From an uncultured Bacteroidota bacterium (GTDB lineage Bacteria > Bacteroidota > Bacteroidia > Chitinophagales > Chitinophagaceae): a DNA stretch of 64,000 bases. Location: positions 293,768-357,767 of the forward strand of contig CAIJFI010000004.1 in NCBI GenBank assembly GCA_903819975.1, read 5' to 3'. Shown piece by piece: positions 1 to 9,226 of the stretch (within the stretch, counting starts at the first letter, position 1; each line of letters begins with the position of its first letter). The notes under the pieces are model-generated. The model ran no database searches. It was not told the DNA's origin and was given only the letters and a program-made list of their open reading frames with translations. The position numbers and the translations under genes are program-made.

Positions 1-279
1 TATGTAAGAACAGATAAAGTAATTGAGCTTACCAATGCAATTCACAAAATGACTGGACAAACAGCTTCGTATTTAGGAATTAAAGAGAGAGGCACAATTG
101 CGATTGGTAATAAGGCGGACTTAGTTTTGTTGAACCCAAACACAGTGATTGATCACGCTAATATTGGAAACAGTCATGCCCTTTCTACTGGAATTGAAAT
201 GGTATGGGTAAACGGAACACTAATTTATAAAGATCAAAAAGCAACTGGCAAACGCCCAGGTGTACTTATAAAACGCTAA
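1..279 (+). CDS. Amidohydrolase C-terminus (N-acyl-D-amino-acid deacylase type), 5' truncated by window edge
   Basis: The reading frame is open from base 1, so only about 92 C-terminal residues are present. The tail has the usual amidohydrolase-family ending: a short helix, IKERGTIAIGNKADLVLLNP (the cofactor-independent beta-sandwich return), then VWVNGTLIYKD and a GKRPG ending close to N-acyl-D-amino-acid deacylases. The catalytic metal-binding part lies upstream of the window. The neighbours (DgcN-like, DgcA-like, amino acid permease) fit a D-amino-acid or N-acyl-amino-acid salvage operon. The exact substrate cannot be read from this fragment. Confidence 0.75.
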   Translation, partial: YVRTDKVIELTNAIHKMTGQTASYLGIKERGTIAIGNKADLVLLNPNTVIDHANIGNSHALSTGIEMVWVNGTLIYKDQKATGKRPGVLIKR

Positions 280-345
280 AATCTTTGGTTTAGTTTTTAT
301 ATCTTTATAAGGATCACTAGTTATTAATAAAAACAAGAAGGTTGA

Positions 346-1395
346 ATGAATAATGCAATTGTACTAACCAATGGCCTATTAACTTCGTCAGATGCAAAAA
401 CGGCGCATGGATTAATTAGAGGAACCGAACGTTTTACAATTTTAGGAGTTATTGACTGTGCTACAACTGCTGGCAAAGACGCTGGAGAATTACTAGATGG
501 ACAAAATAGAAATATTCCAGTTTTTGAAAATTTACAAACTGCAATTACGCAATTAACTAATTTGAATTATTTAGTCATAGGGGTTGCAACAGTTGGCGGT
601 AAATTGCCTGGCAATATGTTGGAAGTTGTTTTAAAGGCAATTAATGCTGGTATTTCAATTGTCAACGGATTGCATGAATATTTGAATGACAAGCCGGAAG
701 TTGTGGCTTTGGCGAAATCAAAAGGAGTTGAATTGATTGATGTAAGAAAGCCAAAATTGAGAGAAGATTTACATTTTTGGACAGGAGAAATTTATAAAGT
801 TACGGCACCCATTATTGCAGTGATTGGAATGGACTGTGCTATGGGAAAGCGAACAACAGCAAGGATGTTAAGACAGTCTTGTGAAGCCAACGGATTAAAA
901 GGTCAAATGATTTACACGGGTCAAACAGGATGGCTTCAAGGAGGTAAGTATGGATTTGTTTTTGATTCTACTTTAAACGATTTTGTTTCAGGCGAGTTAG
1001 AAAATGCGATTGTAAGCTGTTGGAGAGAAACTAGTGCAGATATTATATTTTTAGAAGGACAGTCTTCACTTCGTAATCCAAGTGGTCCTTGTGGCATTGA
1101 ATTATTAATATCAGGTAATGCTAAACATGTTGTTTTGTTATTTGCGCCAAAGAGAAAATATTTTGATAACGATGAGCATTGGGGAGCGATTCCTTCGGTA
1201 GCATCTGAAATTGAAATTATTGAAAAACTAGGATCTAAAGTTATTGCAGTTGCAGTTAATACCGAAGATTGTACCACCGATGAAGCTTTTGCATATCAAA
1301 AAGAATATGAACAGAAACTGAATATTCCTGTACTGCTTCCAATACAAGAAGGAGTAGATAAATTAATCCCAACTTTAAAAGGATTGATAAAATAA
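346..1395 (+). CDS. dgcN: DUF1611 / DgcN-like P-loop protein
   Basis: A 349-residue protein with the two-part DUF1611 layout: a Rossmann-like N-terminal half (about 1-150) and a P-loop C-terminal half with GMDCAMGKRTTA at 161-172, matching the family's GTDCAxGKxTT consensus. In characterised marine bacteria DgcN N-acetylates D-glutamate and acts with the racemase DgcA; DUF1611 proteins are often paired with enolase-superfamily epimerases, as here. An AAGG-like ribosome-binding stretch precedes the ATG, and the next gene starts 6 bp after the stop. The family call is firm; the exact reaction in this organism is inferred from the pairing. Confidence 0.8.
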   Translation: MNNAIVLTNGLLTSSDAKTAHGLIRGTERFTILGVIDCATTAGKDAGELLDGQNRNIPVFENLQTAITQLTNLNYLVIGVATVGGKLPGNMLEVVLKAINAGISIVNGLHEYLNDKPEVVALAKSKGVELIDVRKPKLREDLHFWTGEIYKVTAPIIAVIGMDCAMGKRTTARMLRQSCEANGLKGQMIYTGQTGWLQGGKYGFVFDSTLNDFVSGELENAIVSCWRETSADIIFLEGQSSLRNPSGPCGIELLISGNAKHVVLLFAPKRKYFDNDEHWGAIPSVASEIEIIEKLGSKVIAVAVNTEDCTTDEAFAYQKEYEQKLNIPVLLPIQEGVDKLIPTLKGLIK

Positions 1396-1401
1396 ATTTA
1401 A

Positions 1402-2469
1402 ATGAAAATTGTAGCAGTAAGATCGTATTTAAGAAAAATGGCATTAACTAAGCCATATACAATTGCATATAATACATACTCGGACGTGAGTTTAGCTTTT
1501 TTTGAGGTTGAATTGGCAAATGGAATAATTGGTTACGGATCTGGAAGCCCAGCCGAAGATGTAGTAGGAGAATCCTCCGATCAGTCTGCAGCGAATTTAC
1601 AAACCGAATTTGTACAAAACATAGTTGGACGAGATATCAGACATTTTCAACAAATTATCTTTGAGACTATTCAACATTTTCCGTATCTGCCTGGAACTCA
1701 AGCTGCGATAGACTTAGCATTGCATGATGCATTTGGAAAATTCATTGGAATTACAATAGCTGAATTTTATGGACGCAAAATAAATGCGCTACCTACTTCG
1801 GTAACTATTGGTATTAAATCTGTTCAGGAAGCATTGGAAGAAGCAGCCGGTTATAAAGCTTTAGGGTTTAAAATTTTAAAAGTAAAAACCGGATTAGATG
1901 TAAATGAAGATATTGAAAGAGTTATAAAATTAAAAGAACAATTTGGAAGCTATTTTAAAATAAGAGTAGACGCTAATCAAGGATATACGATTCAAGATTT
2001 GAAAAAATTTATCGAAGCTACAAGAGCTAAGGACTTAGAATTGATAGAACAACCAATACCAGTGGGTACTGAAAATGAATTATTGTCATTAAGCTGGGCA
2101 GATAGAAAATTATTGGCGGCAGACGAGTCTTTAAAAGATCCACAAGCAGCTTTACAATTAGCATCCAACGAAAAGCCTTTTGGCATTTATAATATTAAAT
2201 TAATGAAGTGTGGCGGTTTGGTAGGTGCTCTAGGGATTGCCAATATTGCTAATAATGCTGACATTGATTTATTCTGGGGTTGCAATGACGAAAGTATTAT
2301 AAGTATAACAGCAGCATTACACGTAGCATATGCTTGTCCTAATACAAAGTATATTGATTTAGATGGTAGCTTAGATTTGGCAGAAGACTTGGTAAAAGGC
2401 GGTTTTGAAATTAAAGACGGAGAGATGCATATTAATAATGCACCTGGTTTTGGTTTTACAATATTATAA
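1402..2469 (+). CDS. dgcA: Enolase-superfamily amino-acid racemase / dipeptide epimerase (DgcA-like)
   Basis: A 355-residue member of the muconate-lactonizing subgroup of the enolase superfamily. Visible catalytic features are the KxK motif (K160/K162 in ILKVKTGL), metal ligands D190 (RVDANQGY), E216 (LIEQP) and D241 (AADES), and the opposite-face lysine in NIKLMKCGG near 266-269. This set defines 1,1-proton-transfer epimerases such as L-Ala-D/L-Glu epimerase. Because it directly follows a DgcN-like gene, conversion of N-acetyl-D-glutamate to the L form (the DgcA role) is the best guess. A dipeptide epimerase for peptidoglycan peptides is the alternative. Confidence 0.82.
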   Translation: MKIVAVRSYLRKMALTKPYTIAYNTYSDVSLAFFEVELANGIIGYGSGSPAEDVVGESSDQSAANLQTEFVQNIVGRDIRHFQQIIFETIQHFPYLPGTQAAIDLALHDAFGKFIGITIAEFYGRKINALPTSVTIGIKSVQEALEEAAGYKALGFKILKVKTGLDVNEDIERVIKLKEQFGSYFKIRVDANQGYTIQDLKKFIEATRAKDLELIEQPIPVGTENELLSLSWADRKLLAADESLKDPQAALQLASNEKPFGIYNIKLMKCGGLVGALGIANIANNADIDLFWGCNDESIISITAALHVAYACPNTKYIDLDGSLDLAEDLVKGGFEIKDGEMHINNAPGFGFTIL

Positions 2470-2503
2470 ATGATTCCAAGAAATTTAATAATCAATCTGC
2501 TTA

Positions 2504-3895
2504 ATGAGTAACATAGAAACACTAAAACCAAAAGTTGGATTACGTGCTGCAACATTTTTAGTGGTGAGTGTAATTATTGGTTCGGGGGTTTTTAAAAAAA
2601 TTGCGCCAATGGCGCAGGAACTTGGTAGCCCTTGGTTAATTATTTTGTGTTGGGTATTAGCAGGATTTATAAGTTTAGCTGGCGCATTATCAACAGCCGA
2701 AATGGTTAGTATGTTTCCCAATTCCGGCGGGGAGTATTATTATTTTCAAAAAATATATGGTCGCTTTTTTTCTTTTTTATATGGATGGGCAAGTTTCACA
2801 GTCATCAAGACAGCAGCGATTTCGGCACTTGCATATATTTTTGCACAGTCTTTGAATAGCCTATTTCCCTTACCTGTGATGGGCACTGATGCAAGCTTTA
2901 TGGGCATTGCATTGTTTCAAAATCTTTCTATTAAAATACTTGCTTCTGTATTAATTATCTTACTAACCCTTTTAAATTATAGAGGAGTACAATTTGCCGA
3001 AAAATTAAGTAGTCTTTTAACATACTTAATGCTTGCGGGCATTATTGTTTTTATTATTGTTGGATTTGCTTCAGGTAAAGGGAGCTATCATAATTTAACA
3101 TCAACAAGCACGTTAGCTAAACATGCTGCTCCACAGGGGTGGAATTTAATAAAAGCCTTATTTATTGCAAGCCTTGGTGCATTTTGGGGATATGAAGGTT
3201 GGAATAATATTGCCTACATAGGCGAAGAAGTAAAAAACCCAAAACGAAATTTGCCATTAGCTTTGGGCGTGGGGACGATAATTGTAATTGTAACTTATGT
3301 TTTGCTAAATATATTGTTTGTATATATTTTGCCTATCGATTATTTTATAGGACTTAATGGAACCCCTAATAAAATTGCAGCAGTAGAAGTAGCAGGTCAA
3401 ATAAGTGGACAAATTGGAATGACGTTAATTGCAGTATTAATTGTGGTCACCACTTTAAATTCAACAAATAGCTCCATATTAATGTCGGCACGTATTATGT
3501 ATGCTATGGCAAGAGACAAGATGTTCTTTAAAAGTGCAGCTTCGGTGCATCCTAAATACAACACACCAGATATTGCTTTATTTATTCAAGCCTTTTGGGC
3601 AATCATGTTGGTTTTTTCGGGAACCTTTGATCAGCTTACAGACATGCTTGTATTTGCTTCTTTTTTATTTTATGGAAGTACAGCCTTGGGCGTAATTATT
3701 TTAAGGATAAAGCACCCAGAAATAGAAAGGAAGTACAAAGTAATAGGCTATCCTTTTGTGCCAGCTATTTTTTGCTTGTTTTGTGTAAGCCTTTTTATTA
3801 GTACTGTTATTAATCAACCCTATTCTGCCATATGGGGGTTAAGTTTAATCGCAACGGGCTTGCCGGTATATTATTGGTTAAATAAAAAGTATTAA
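2504..3895 (+). CDS. APC-family amino acid permease
   Basis: A 463-residue inner-membrane protein with about 12 hydrophobic segments. The first helix holds the APC motif VIIGSGVFK (substrate backbone binding), and FWGYEGWNN near residue 230 matches helix 6 of LAT-type permeases. It would import an amino acid by proton symport or exchange. It begins 34 bp after the DgcA-like gene on the same strand and so probably feeds the same salvage pathway. Substrate not assignable. Confidence 0.85.
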   Translation: MSNIETLKPKVGLRAATFLVVSVIIGSGVFKKIAPMAQELGSPWLIILCWVLAGFISLAGALSTAEMVSMFPNSGGEYYYFQKIYGRFFSFLYGWASFTVIKTAAISALAYIFAQSLNSLFPLPVMGTDASFMGIALFQNLSIKILASVLIILLTLLNYRGVQFAEKLSSLLTYLMLAGIIVFIIVGFASGKGSYHNLTSTSTLAKHAAPQGWNLIKALFIASLGAFWGYEGWNNIAYIGEEVKNPKRNLPLALGVGTIIVIVTYVLLNILFVYILPIDYFIGLNGTPNKIAAVEVAGQISGQIGMTLIAVLIVVTTLNSTNSSILMSARIMYAMARDKMFFKSAASVHPKYNTPDIALFIQAFWAIMLVFSGTFDQLTDMLVFASFLFYGSTALGVIILRIKHPEIERKYKVIGYPFVPAIFCLFCVSLFISTVINQPYSAIWGLSLIATGLPVYYWLNKKY

Positions 3896-3912
3896 TAACT
3901 TATTTAGTAACA

Positions 3913-4875
3913 CTAATTATTAAGCTGTATTGCTTTTCCTTGTTCGGGGTAGCTAATTTGTAATCCAAGATTATTAGCTGTTGCTATTTCAGATTTTATA
4001 TTTTCTTCGCAATTAGAACAAGGTTTAATATGGGTTACAAATATTTTTGTACCTCTTAATTTACTATCAGCCAAATTGTTTAGCTTATTTAATTCTAACA
4101 TTAATAGTTTTGGAGTAAGATGTCCAAACAAGGCTTTATCGGGCATGCTATTATCAAATGAAACTTCAATAAAAATTCCTTTAAGTTGATTATTCTTAAC
4201 CAAAGGAGCCATTGCTGTCCATAGTTTTGCCAGTTTATCTGATTTCTCAACAGTATCGGCGCCAGTATCGCCAAGGTATAATAAGAAGTCCTTGTTATTA
4301 CGTAACAAAAAGGCGCTACTCTCATATGGGTTCACATGGCTCAAGGAATATGTGGTAACAAACAAGTTAGTCTCAGGAACTTCAACCTCAATCCCCTCGG
4401 TTAAAGATTGATATTTGTATTTACCTAGAATTGGTTTATCGCCTTCGCTTGCAAAATTAGCCCAGCTCTTCCAGGTGAAATAATTATTTTTTAAAACATC
4501 AATCACAGAAGGCAATGCATACACTGGCTTTGCAATATCATTAGGTGAATTTAAAATCAATCCAGACAAATGGTCTAAGTGTCCATGTGAGATAAAATAT
4601 GCTTTAATATTTTGTTTCTGAATAGCTTCTCCGCTAACTTCTTTTAATAAACGGCTATTCGCTACCTTTTGTAATCCAGCGTTTAACGTGCCTGCGTCTA
4701 AGCATATAAAATTATCTGAATTACTAGTGGCAACCATATAAGAAGAAAGGTTGGATTCGTCCAAGCCTCCTTTAACACCTAAAGGAATAATTTTAAATCC
4801 TTTATTTGTTATTTGAGCAGTGGATGATAATGCTAGTGCGCAAAAAAGATATATTATAAAATGTTTCCCTTTCAT
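3913..4875 (-). CDS. Class II 3',5'-cyclic-nucleotide phosphodiesterase (metallo-beta-lactamase fold)
   Basis: A 320-residue protein with an N-terminal signal peptide (cleavage near STAQ, about residue 21), so probably periplasmic. The class II phosphodiesterase signature SHGHLDHLSG lies at 96-105 and supplies the di-zinc site. Further expected elements are YLGDTGAD, GHLTP and the late VTHIKP. The family hydrolyses cAMP/cGMP to the 5' monophosphate; here the substrate may be an extracellular nucleotide. It is convergent with the permease gene and divergent from the L,D-transpeptidase gene, with under 50 bp of promoter space. Confidence 0.85.
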   Translation of the reverse strand: MKGKHFIIYLFCALALSSTAQITNKGFKIIPLGVKGGLDESNLSSYMVATSNSDNFICLDAGTLNAGLQKVANSRLLKEVSGEAIQKQNIKAYFISHGHLDHLSGLILNSPNDIAKPVYALPSVIDVLKNNYFTWKSWANFASEGDKPILGKYKYQSLTEGIEVEVPETNLFVTTYSLSHVNPYESSAFLLRNNKDFLLYLGDTGADTVEKSDKLAKLWTAMAPLVKNNQLKGIFIEVSFDNSMPDKALFGHLTPKLLMLELNKLNNLADSKLRGTKIFVTHIKPCSNCEENIKSEIATANNLGLQISYPEQGKAIQLNN

Positions 4876-4923
4876 TTGAATTATTATGTATCATAAAATT
4901 AATCCATTTACCTTTACTATAAC

Positions 4924-6123
4924 ATGATACGATCAATAAATACTATTTTAATTGGGATGCTAATGCTGTTTGGTCAAACTGTAAATGCGCAGTTGCCATC
5001 GGCCTCTTTATTTGTTGGTCATCCAGAAAGAATAAAAACGCTAGATAGCTTGATTGAACATGCTGAAAGTCTTGCGCTTCGGAAAAATGACTATAAACAT
5101 AATTTTGAACATGCAATAAATGCAGGAAATAAATCCGACTCTTTAATAACTAATGTTGCAATTCATTTTTTCACGCATCTAGCCTATGGCAGCCACCCAA
5201 TTAATTTGCAATATGAAGGGGTACGCTTTAAGCCTACTATATATAATGTACCAGTATTAGTGAATGACTATGTACATAATAAGTCACTTAACAAATTGGT
5301 AGTCTACTTTACAAACACCTCAAAGGAAGTGAGTAATATATTAGCGACATTAAAATTATATAGAGACTCAACTAAAAAGTATGCAAATAAGATTGAATTA
5401 CTAGAAAAAGCAGCGAGTGATTATAGATGGCTTAATGCCATTAAGTTGGGGAATAGATTAATATTAGTAAATATACCTTCTGCACAATTAAGGGCTTATG
5501 ACCATGGTAAACAAGTGTTAAGCATGAGAGTTATCGTTGGAAAATATACCACACCAACTAATACACTTAGTGCTCCTATAGACAAAATTACCATCAACCC
5601 CTATTGGATGGTACCTAAAAGTATAGCTACTAAGGAAATGCTTCCTAAAATAATAAAAGACATTAGTTATTTTGATACCTATCATTTGCAATTGCTAAAT
5701 TCAAATTATAAAGTAATAAAACCAAGTACTATAAATTGGGAAAATTATTCGGAAGAAAATTTCCCTTTTACAATTAGACAAGGAACCGGCTGTGATAATT
5801 CCTTGGGATTATTGAAAGTGGAATTTGATAGCCCCTTTGGTATTTATCTGCATGACACCCCAGAGAAGGGGTTGTTTTCAAACACCAATCGTTTTTATAG
5901 TCATGGCTGTATGCGTATGGAAAAACCAATTGATATGGGGAAATGGCTGTTGCAAAATAATCTTAAAGCTATTGATACCATAGACTTTAATAAATGCTAT
6001 AAGGAACCATCCCCAAAGTCAATACCTGTAACGCTTTCAACTCAAGTAATAGTATGGTATAGCCTGGTTGATTTTGATAATAATGGTAATTTAAAATTTT
6101 ACAAAAACGTTTACGATAAATAA
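4924..6123 (+). CDS. L,D-transpeptidase (YcbB/LdtD-like)
   Basis: A 399-residue exported protein with a signal peptide ending near NAQLP. The catalytic YkuD domain occupies roughly 175-345: RLILVNIPSAQLRAYD opens it, and the nucleophile lies in YSHGCMRMEKP (C about 329), preceded by GIYLHDTP. Length and the large insertion around PYWMVPKSIA match YcbB-type enzymes that make 3-3 peptidoglycan crosslinks. The usual N-terminal peptidoglycan-binding domain is not obvious and is at best degenerate. Expected location is the periplasm. Confidence 0.88.
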   Translation: MIRSINTILIGMLMLFGQTVNAQLPSASLFVGHPERIKTLDSLIEHAESLALRKNDYKHNFEHAINAGNKSDSLITNVAIHFFTHLAYGSHPINLQYEGVRFKPTIYNVPVLVNDYVHNKSLNKLVVYFTNTSKEVSNILATLKLYRDSTKKYANKIELLEKAASDYRWLNAIKLGNRLILVNIPSAQLRAYDHGKQVLSMRVIVGKYTTPTNTLSAPIDKITINPYWMVPKSIATKEMLPKIIKDISYFDTYHLQLLNSNYKVIKPSTINWENYSEENFPFTIRQGTGCDNSLGLLKVEFDSPFGIYLHDTPEKGLFSNTNRFYSHGCMRMEKPIDMGKWLLQNNLKAIDTIDFNKCYKEPSPKSIPVTLSTQVIVWYSLVDFDNNGNLKFYKNVYDK

Positions 6124-6141
6124 TTTTACTACATTTATATT

Positions 6142-6975
6142 ATGGCAAATCAATTATATACATGTTTGTGGTTTAACGGACAAATCAAAGAAGCAGCAGA
6201 ATTTTATTGTTCATTATTTGATGAATCTAAAATAGTAGCAAGCAATCCTATTATATCTAAATTTGAATTAGCGGGTACTCCTATTAAATTATTAAATGGC
6301 GGTGCTTTATTTTCAAAGAATCCATCTATTTCTTTTTTTATTAGATGTGAAACGAAAGAAGAAGTAGAAAAAATTTGGAATGGTCTAATTGAGGGTGGTA
6401 ATGCCATGATGGCATTAGATAAATATCCTTGGAGTGAATATTATGGATGGTTGTTTGATAAGTATGGAATGACTTGGCAAATTAACCTTGCTCCATTACA
6501 ACCAGGACAACAAAAGATAATTCCAAGCATGTTATTTACAAACGATGTGTATGGACATGCAGAAGAGGCAATCCGATTTTATGGTAGTGTGTTTAAAGAG
6601 AGTAAGATATTTTTTACTGAACAATATAAAGATGGTGAACCGCAACCTGCAGGCAAATTAAAATTTGGAAGTTTTGAATTAAATCATGCCCAGTTTGTAG
6701 CCATGGATGGTCCAGGAAATCATGCATTTCAGTTTAACGAAGGTGTTTCAATTGTTGTTGAGTGTGAGGATCAAGATGAAGTAGATTATTATTGGGATAA
6801 ATTAAGTGAAGGTGGTCATGAAGGTCAATGTGGTTGGTTAAAGGATAAGTTTGGCGTGTCATGGCAGATAGTTCCTGTTGTTTTGAATAAATTAATGGGA
6901 AATCCTGAAACAGCCGAAAAAGCTCGAAATGCTTTTATGAAGATGAAAAAGTTCATCATCAAAGATTTATATTAA
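6142..6975 (+). CDS. Tandem VOC / PhnB-like (3-demethylubiquinone methyltransferase-type) protein
   Basis: Two repeats of the PhnB-like glyoxalase/VOC fold, about 1-125 and 128-265. Each opens with a (F/W)xxxAxEA-(A/I)xFYxSxF pattern (FNGQIKEAAEFYCSLF, VYGHAEEAIRFYGSVF) and closes with (W/Y)GWLxDKxGxxWQI. Such proteins are cytoplasmic and are often annotated as 3-demethylubiquinone-9 methyltransferase-domain proteins, but no methyltransferase motif exists and the function is unknown. No signal peptide. It starts 18 bp after the transpeptidase gene. Confidence 0.85.
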   Translation: MANQLYTCLWFNGQIKEAAEFYCSLFDESKIVASNPIISKFELAGTPIKLLNGGALFSKNPSISFFIRCETKEEVEKIWNGLIEGGNAMMALDKYPWSEYYGWLFDKYGMTWQINLAPLQPGQQKIIPSMLFTNDVYGHAEEAIRFYGSVFKESKIFFTEQYKDGEPQPAGKLKFGSFELNHAQFVAMDGPGNHAFQFNEGVSIVVECEDQDEVDYYWDKLSEGGHEGQCGWLKDKFGVSWQIVPVVLNKLMGNPETAEKARNAFMKMKKFIIKDLY

Positions 6976-7082
6976 TCTATTTTTGTACTGATTTACAACT
7001 AATTACATATGCAAACACTCTGTTTTAGGGTGTTTTAACAATTCTCCAAATTTACTTGGCGTACCTTTGCCAGTCGTACGCT

Positions 7083-7754
7083 ATGAAGAAACTACTTTTC
7101 TTATTGATATTATCATCTGTGTTTACAATAGACTCTTATTGTAACAAATTCCTAGTACCTGAAAATGGTATTGAGAAAAAAGTAGTGCACCTAACAGAAA
7201 AATTAAATATTAATAACGAAGCAATAAGATTAGCAGTTAAAGGGTATGAAAAACTAAAGGAGCTTGGACGTATTGGGAATATGCGATATTTAACCATTGC
7301 AGATTTCAGTAAGCCAAGTAGTGAAGAACGACTTTTTGTAATTGATATGCTGTTAGAGCAAATCGTTATCAAAACATTGGTTGCACATGGTCGAAATTCA
7401 GGCACTTTATTTGCAAATAGTTTCTCAAATAAAAACGAATCACATCAAAGCAGTTTGGGATTTTATTTAACAGGTAATGCATATGTAGGAAAGCATGGCA
7501 GTTCGCTTGAATTAAATGGAGTAGAAGAAGGCATTAATGATCAAGCAAAAAACAGAGCTATTGTAATTCACGGTGCCGATTATGTTAGCAATGAATTTAT
7601 TAAGCAACAAGGCTATATTGGACGAAGTTTAGGATGCCCGGCAGTACCTAATAACAAAATAATGGAGATTATCAATACCATACAAGGTGCTTCATGTATG
7701 TTTATCTATGCACCCAATAAAGCTTATTTATCTAAATCAGTGTTTAGTAATTAA
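7083..7754 (+). CDS. Murein L,D-transpeptidase catalytic-domain protein (YkuD_2 type)
   Basis: The start was placed at 7083 because the protein then begins MKKLLFLLILSSVF, a clean signal peptide; an upstream in-frame start would add nine unrelated residues. The mature protein carries the YkuD_2 signature: SLGFYLTGNAYVGKHG, then IVIHGADYVS, then GRSLGCPAVP at about 180-189 with the nucleophile C185. This family is distinct from the YcbB-like enzyme two genes upstream. Predicted periplasmic peptidoglycan-modifying enzyme of 223 residues. Confidence 0.85.
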   Translation: MKKLLFLLILSSVFTIDSYCNKFLVPENGIEKKVVHLTEKLNINNEAIRLAVKGYEKLKELGRIGNMRYLTIADFSKPSSEERLFVIDMLLEQIVIKTLVAHGRNSGTLFANSFSNKNESHQSSLGFYLTGNAYVGKHGSSLELNGVEEGINDQAKNRAIVIHGADYVSNEFIKQQGYIGRSLGCPAVPNNKIMEIINTIQGASCMFIYAPNKAYLSKSVFSN

Positions 7755-7766
7755 TTTTAGCTTCTA

Positions 7767-8495
7767 TTATTTGTATTCTTTATCAATTAATTTAATTGCC
7801 TTGTTTGCATAGAAACCAAGTGAGTCAATATCAAACTGGAAGCCATGGTATAAATGTTTCCAGTTAAGGGCTATGTATTTTACTCTTTTAGCTGCTTCTT
7901 TATCAATTGGTTTGATACCTGCTGACTTAGGTATTTTGTCAAAGTCAACTAATGCCACTTTATCATAATATTTTTCTTCGGTCATATATGGCATTTCCTC
8001 TTGTAGCTTGAATCTATTGCGTGTTGCTTCATCTTCAATGGTTTTATAATCCATTAAAAAGAAGTTATACTTTGAAATGTAATAAGCTAATTCGGCATTT
8101 TCTGCATTTCTAAAGTATCCTTTTGAATCGGCATCGGATCTGCTTTTATCATTAGGATTAAAATTCCAGTAACCAAGATGAATGCATAAAAGATTATAAT
8201 AGGTATTGGCATTTATATCTTTAGGATTTACGTCTAAAATATTTATTAAACTATCACAGGTTTTAAATTTAACAGCGTAGTCATTTTGATGAAATTCCAA
8301 TTGTTTTAAATCCCTTTGTAAGTCTAAGGATACAATTTTCATTAATTCTTGCTTCTTTTCATTTTCAGCTAAATGCTCTCTAATGTTTTCAGCAAAAAAT
8401 CCCAATGTCACCGCTGTAAATAACATTACAAATTCAATTATATATTCAGACCACTTCTTTTTATGCGTTGGGTGGTGTGGGTGGTGTACTTCCAT
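7767..8495 (-). CDS. MEVHH-family single-pass membrane protein, copy 1
   Basis: A 242-residue member of a local paralogous family. Residues 1-16 are the His-rich cytoplasmic leader MEVHHPHHPTHKKKW, followed by one transmembrane helix (about 19-36, FVMLFTAVTLGFFAEN) ending in NIREHLAE, then a predicted extracytoplasmic helical domain (KKQELMKIVSLDLQRDL...). Its C-terminal domain pairs with copy 3 (9226-9960): both have SRxxADSKGY followed by NxELAY or NSDLAY. The start codon overlaps the previous stop as TAATG. No enzyme motif; function unknown. The topology recalls DUF6090-type proteins. Confidence 0.8.
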   Translation of the reverse strand: MEVHHPHHPTHKKKWSEYIIEFVMLFTAVTLGFFAENIREHLAENEKKQELMKIVSLDLQRDLKQLEFHQNDYAVKFKTCDSLINILDVNPKDINANTYYNLLCIHLGYWNFNPNDKSRSDADSKGYFRNAENAELAYYISKYNFFLMDYKTIEDEATRNRFKLQEEMPYMTEEKYYDKVALVDFDKIPKSAGIKPIDKEAAKRVKYIALNWKHLYHGFQFDIDSLGFYANKAIKLIDKEYK

Positions 8496-9226
8496 TATTT
8501 GTATTCTTTTTTAATTTCAACTGTTAGCTCGTCAATTGTTTCATCTAGTTTATTATAAAAATAATCTACTAAGAAATTTTTTAAGTCAAATTTGATATGA
8601 GCAAGTCTGTTATTGTATTCTATCAAAGTCTTTTTATCATAGGTCATTAATTGCGCATTTTCACTAACCGATATAATTTTTCCATTTACAATATAATTAT
8701 CTTGATCAAAAATGGAATATGAAAAATTCCTAGCCTTACTTTTATTATCCTCTAACGTTGCGTTTTCAAAAGAATTTTTTGCTGCAATTAGCTGCCAGTA
8801 AGTAGAAATCAATGTACTCACTTTTTTATCTTCAATTAAATGCATACCTCCGTTTTTTAATTGAGATGAAGTTCTTTCAATAAAAATAGAGGGCCTATTC
8901 CCGGCAACCTTTAAATTCACCTTATATAATTTAACTATAGATTCTTTGTCCCACTCCCTTTTTGATATAATCTTCATTGCTGTATCAATTTTAGCAATTT
9001 GATTCAAAGTGTACTGTCTTGCAGCCTTAACTTCTTCCTTATCCTTGGTCAAATCCTCCAATAAGCTTTCCATGTATTGCTTCTCTCTGTGCTTCTCTGT
9101 AAGATGTTCACGTTGATTTTCTGCAAAAAATCCAAGGGTTACTGCAAAAAATAGCATAAAAAATTCCAAAAAATATTCAGACCACTTCTTTTTGTGGGTT
9201 GGGTGGTGTGGGTGGTGTACTTCCAT
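8495..9226 (-). CDS. MEVHH-family single-pass membrane protein, copy 2
   Basis: A 243-residue paralogue with the same leader and transmembrane helix as copy 1, but an outer domain of a second subtype shared with copy 5: HREKQYMESLLEDLTKD, then IERTSSQLKNGGMHLI and SYSIFDQDNYI. It is translationally coupled to both neighbours by TAATG overlaps. The leader region is almost identical at the DNA level to the other copies, whereas the outer domain is diverged. Function unknown. Confidence 0.8.
   Translation of the reverse strand: MEVHHPHHPTHKKKWSEYFLEFFMLFFAVTLGFFAENQREHLTEKHREKQYMESLLEDLTKDKEEVKAARQYTLNQIAKIDTAMKIISKREWDKESIVKLYKVNLKVAGNRPSIFIERTSSQLKNGGMHLIEDKKVSTLISTYWQLIAAKNSFENATLEDNKSKARNFSYSIFDQDNYIVNGKIISVSENAQLMTYDKKTLIEYNNRLAHIKFDLKNFLVDYFYNKLDETIDELTVEIKKEYK

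Noticed and set aside
936..1277. Leftward frame of 113 codons inside the DgcN-like gene
   Set aside because: Antisense shadow of a well-supported gene; no signal or family pattern.
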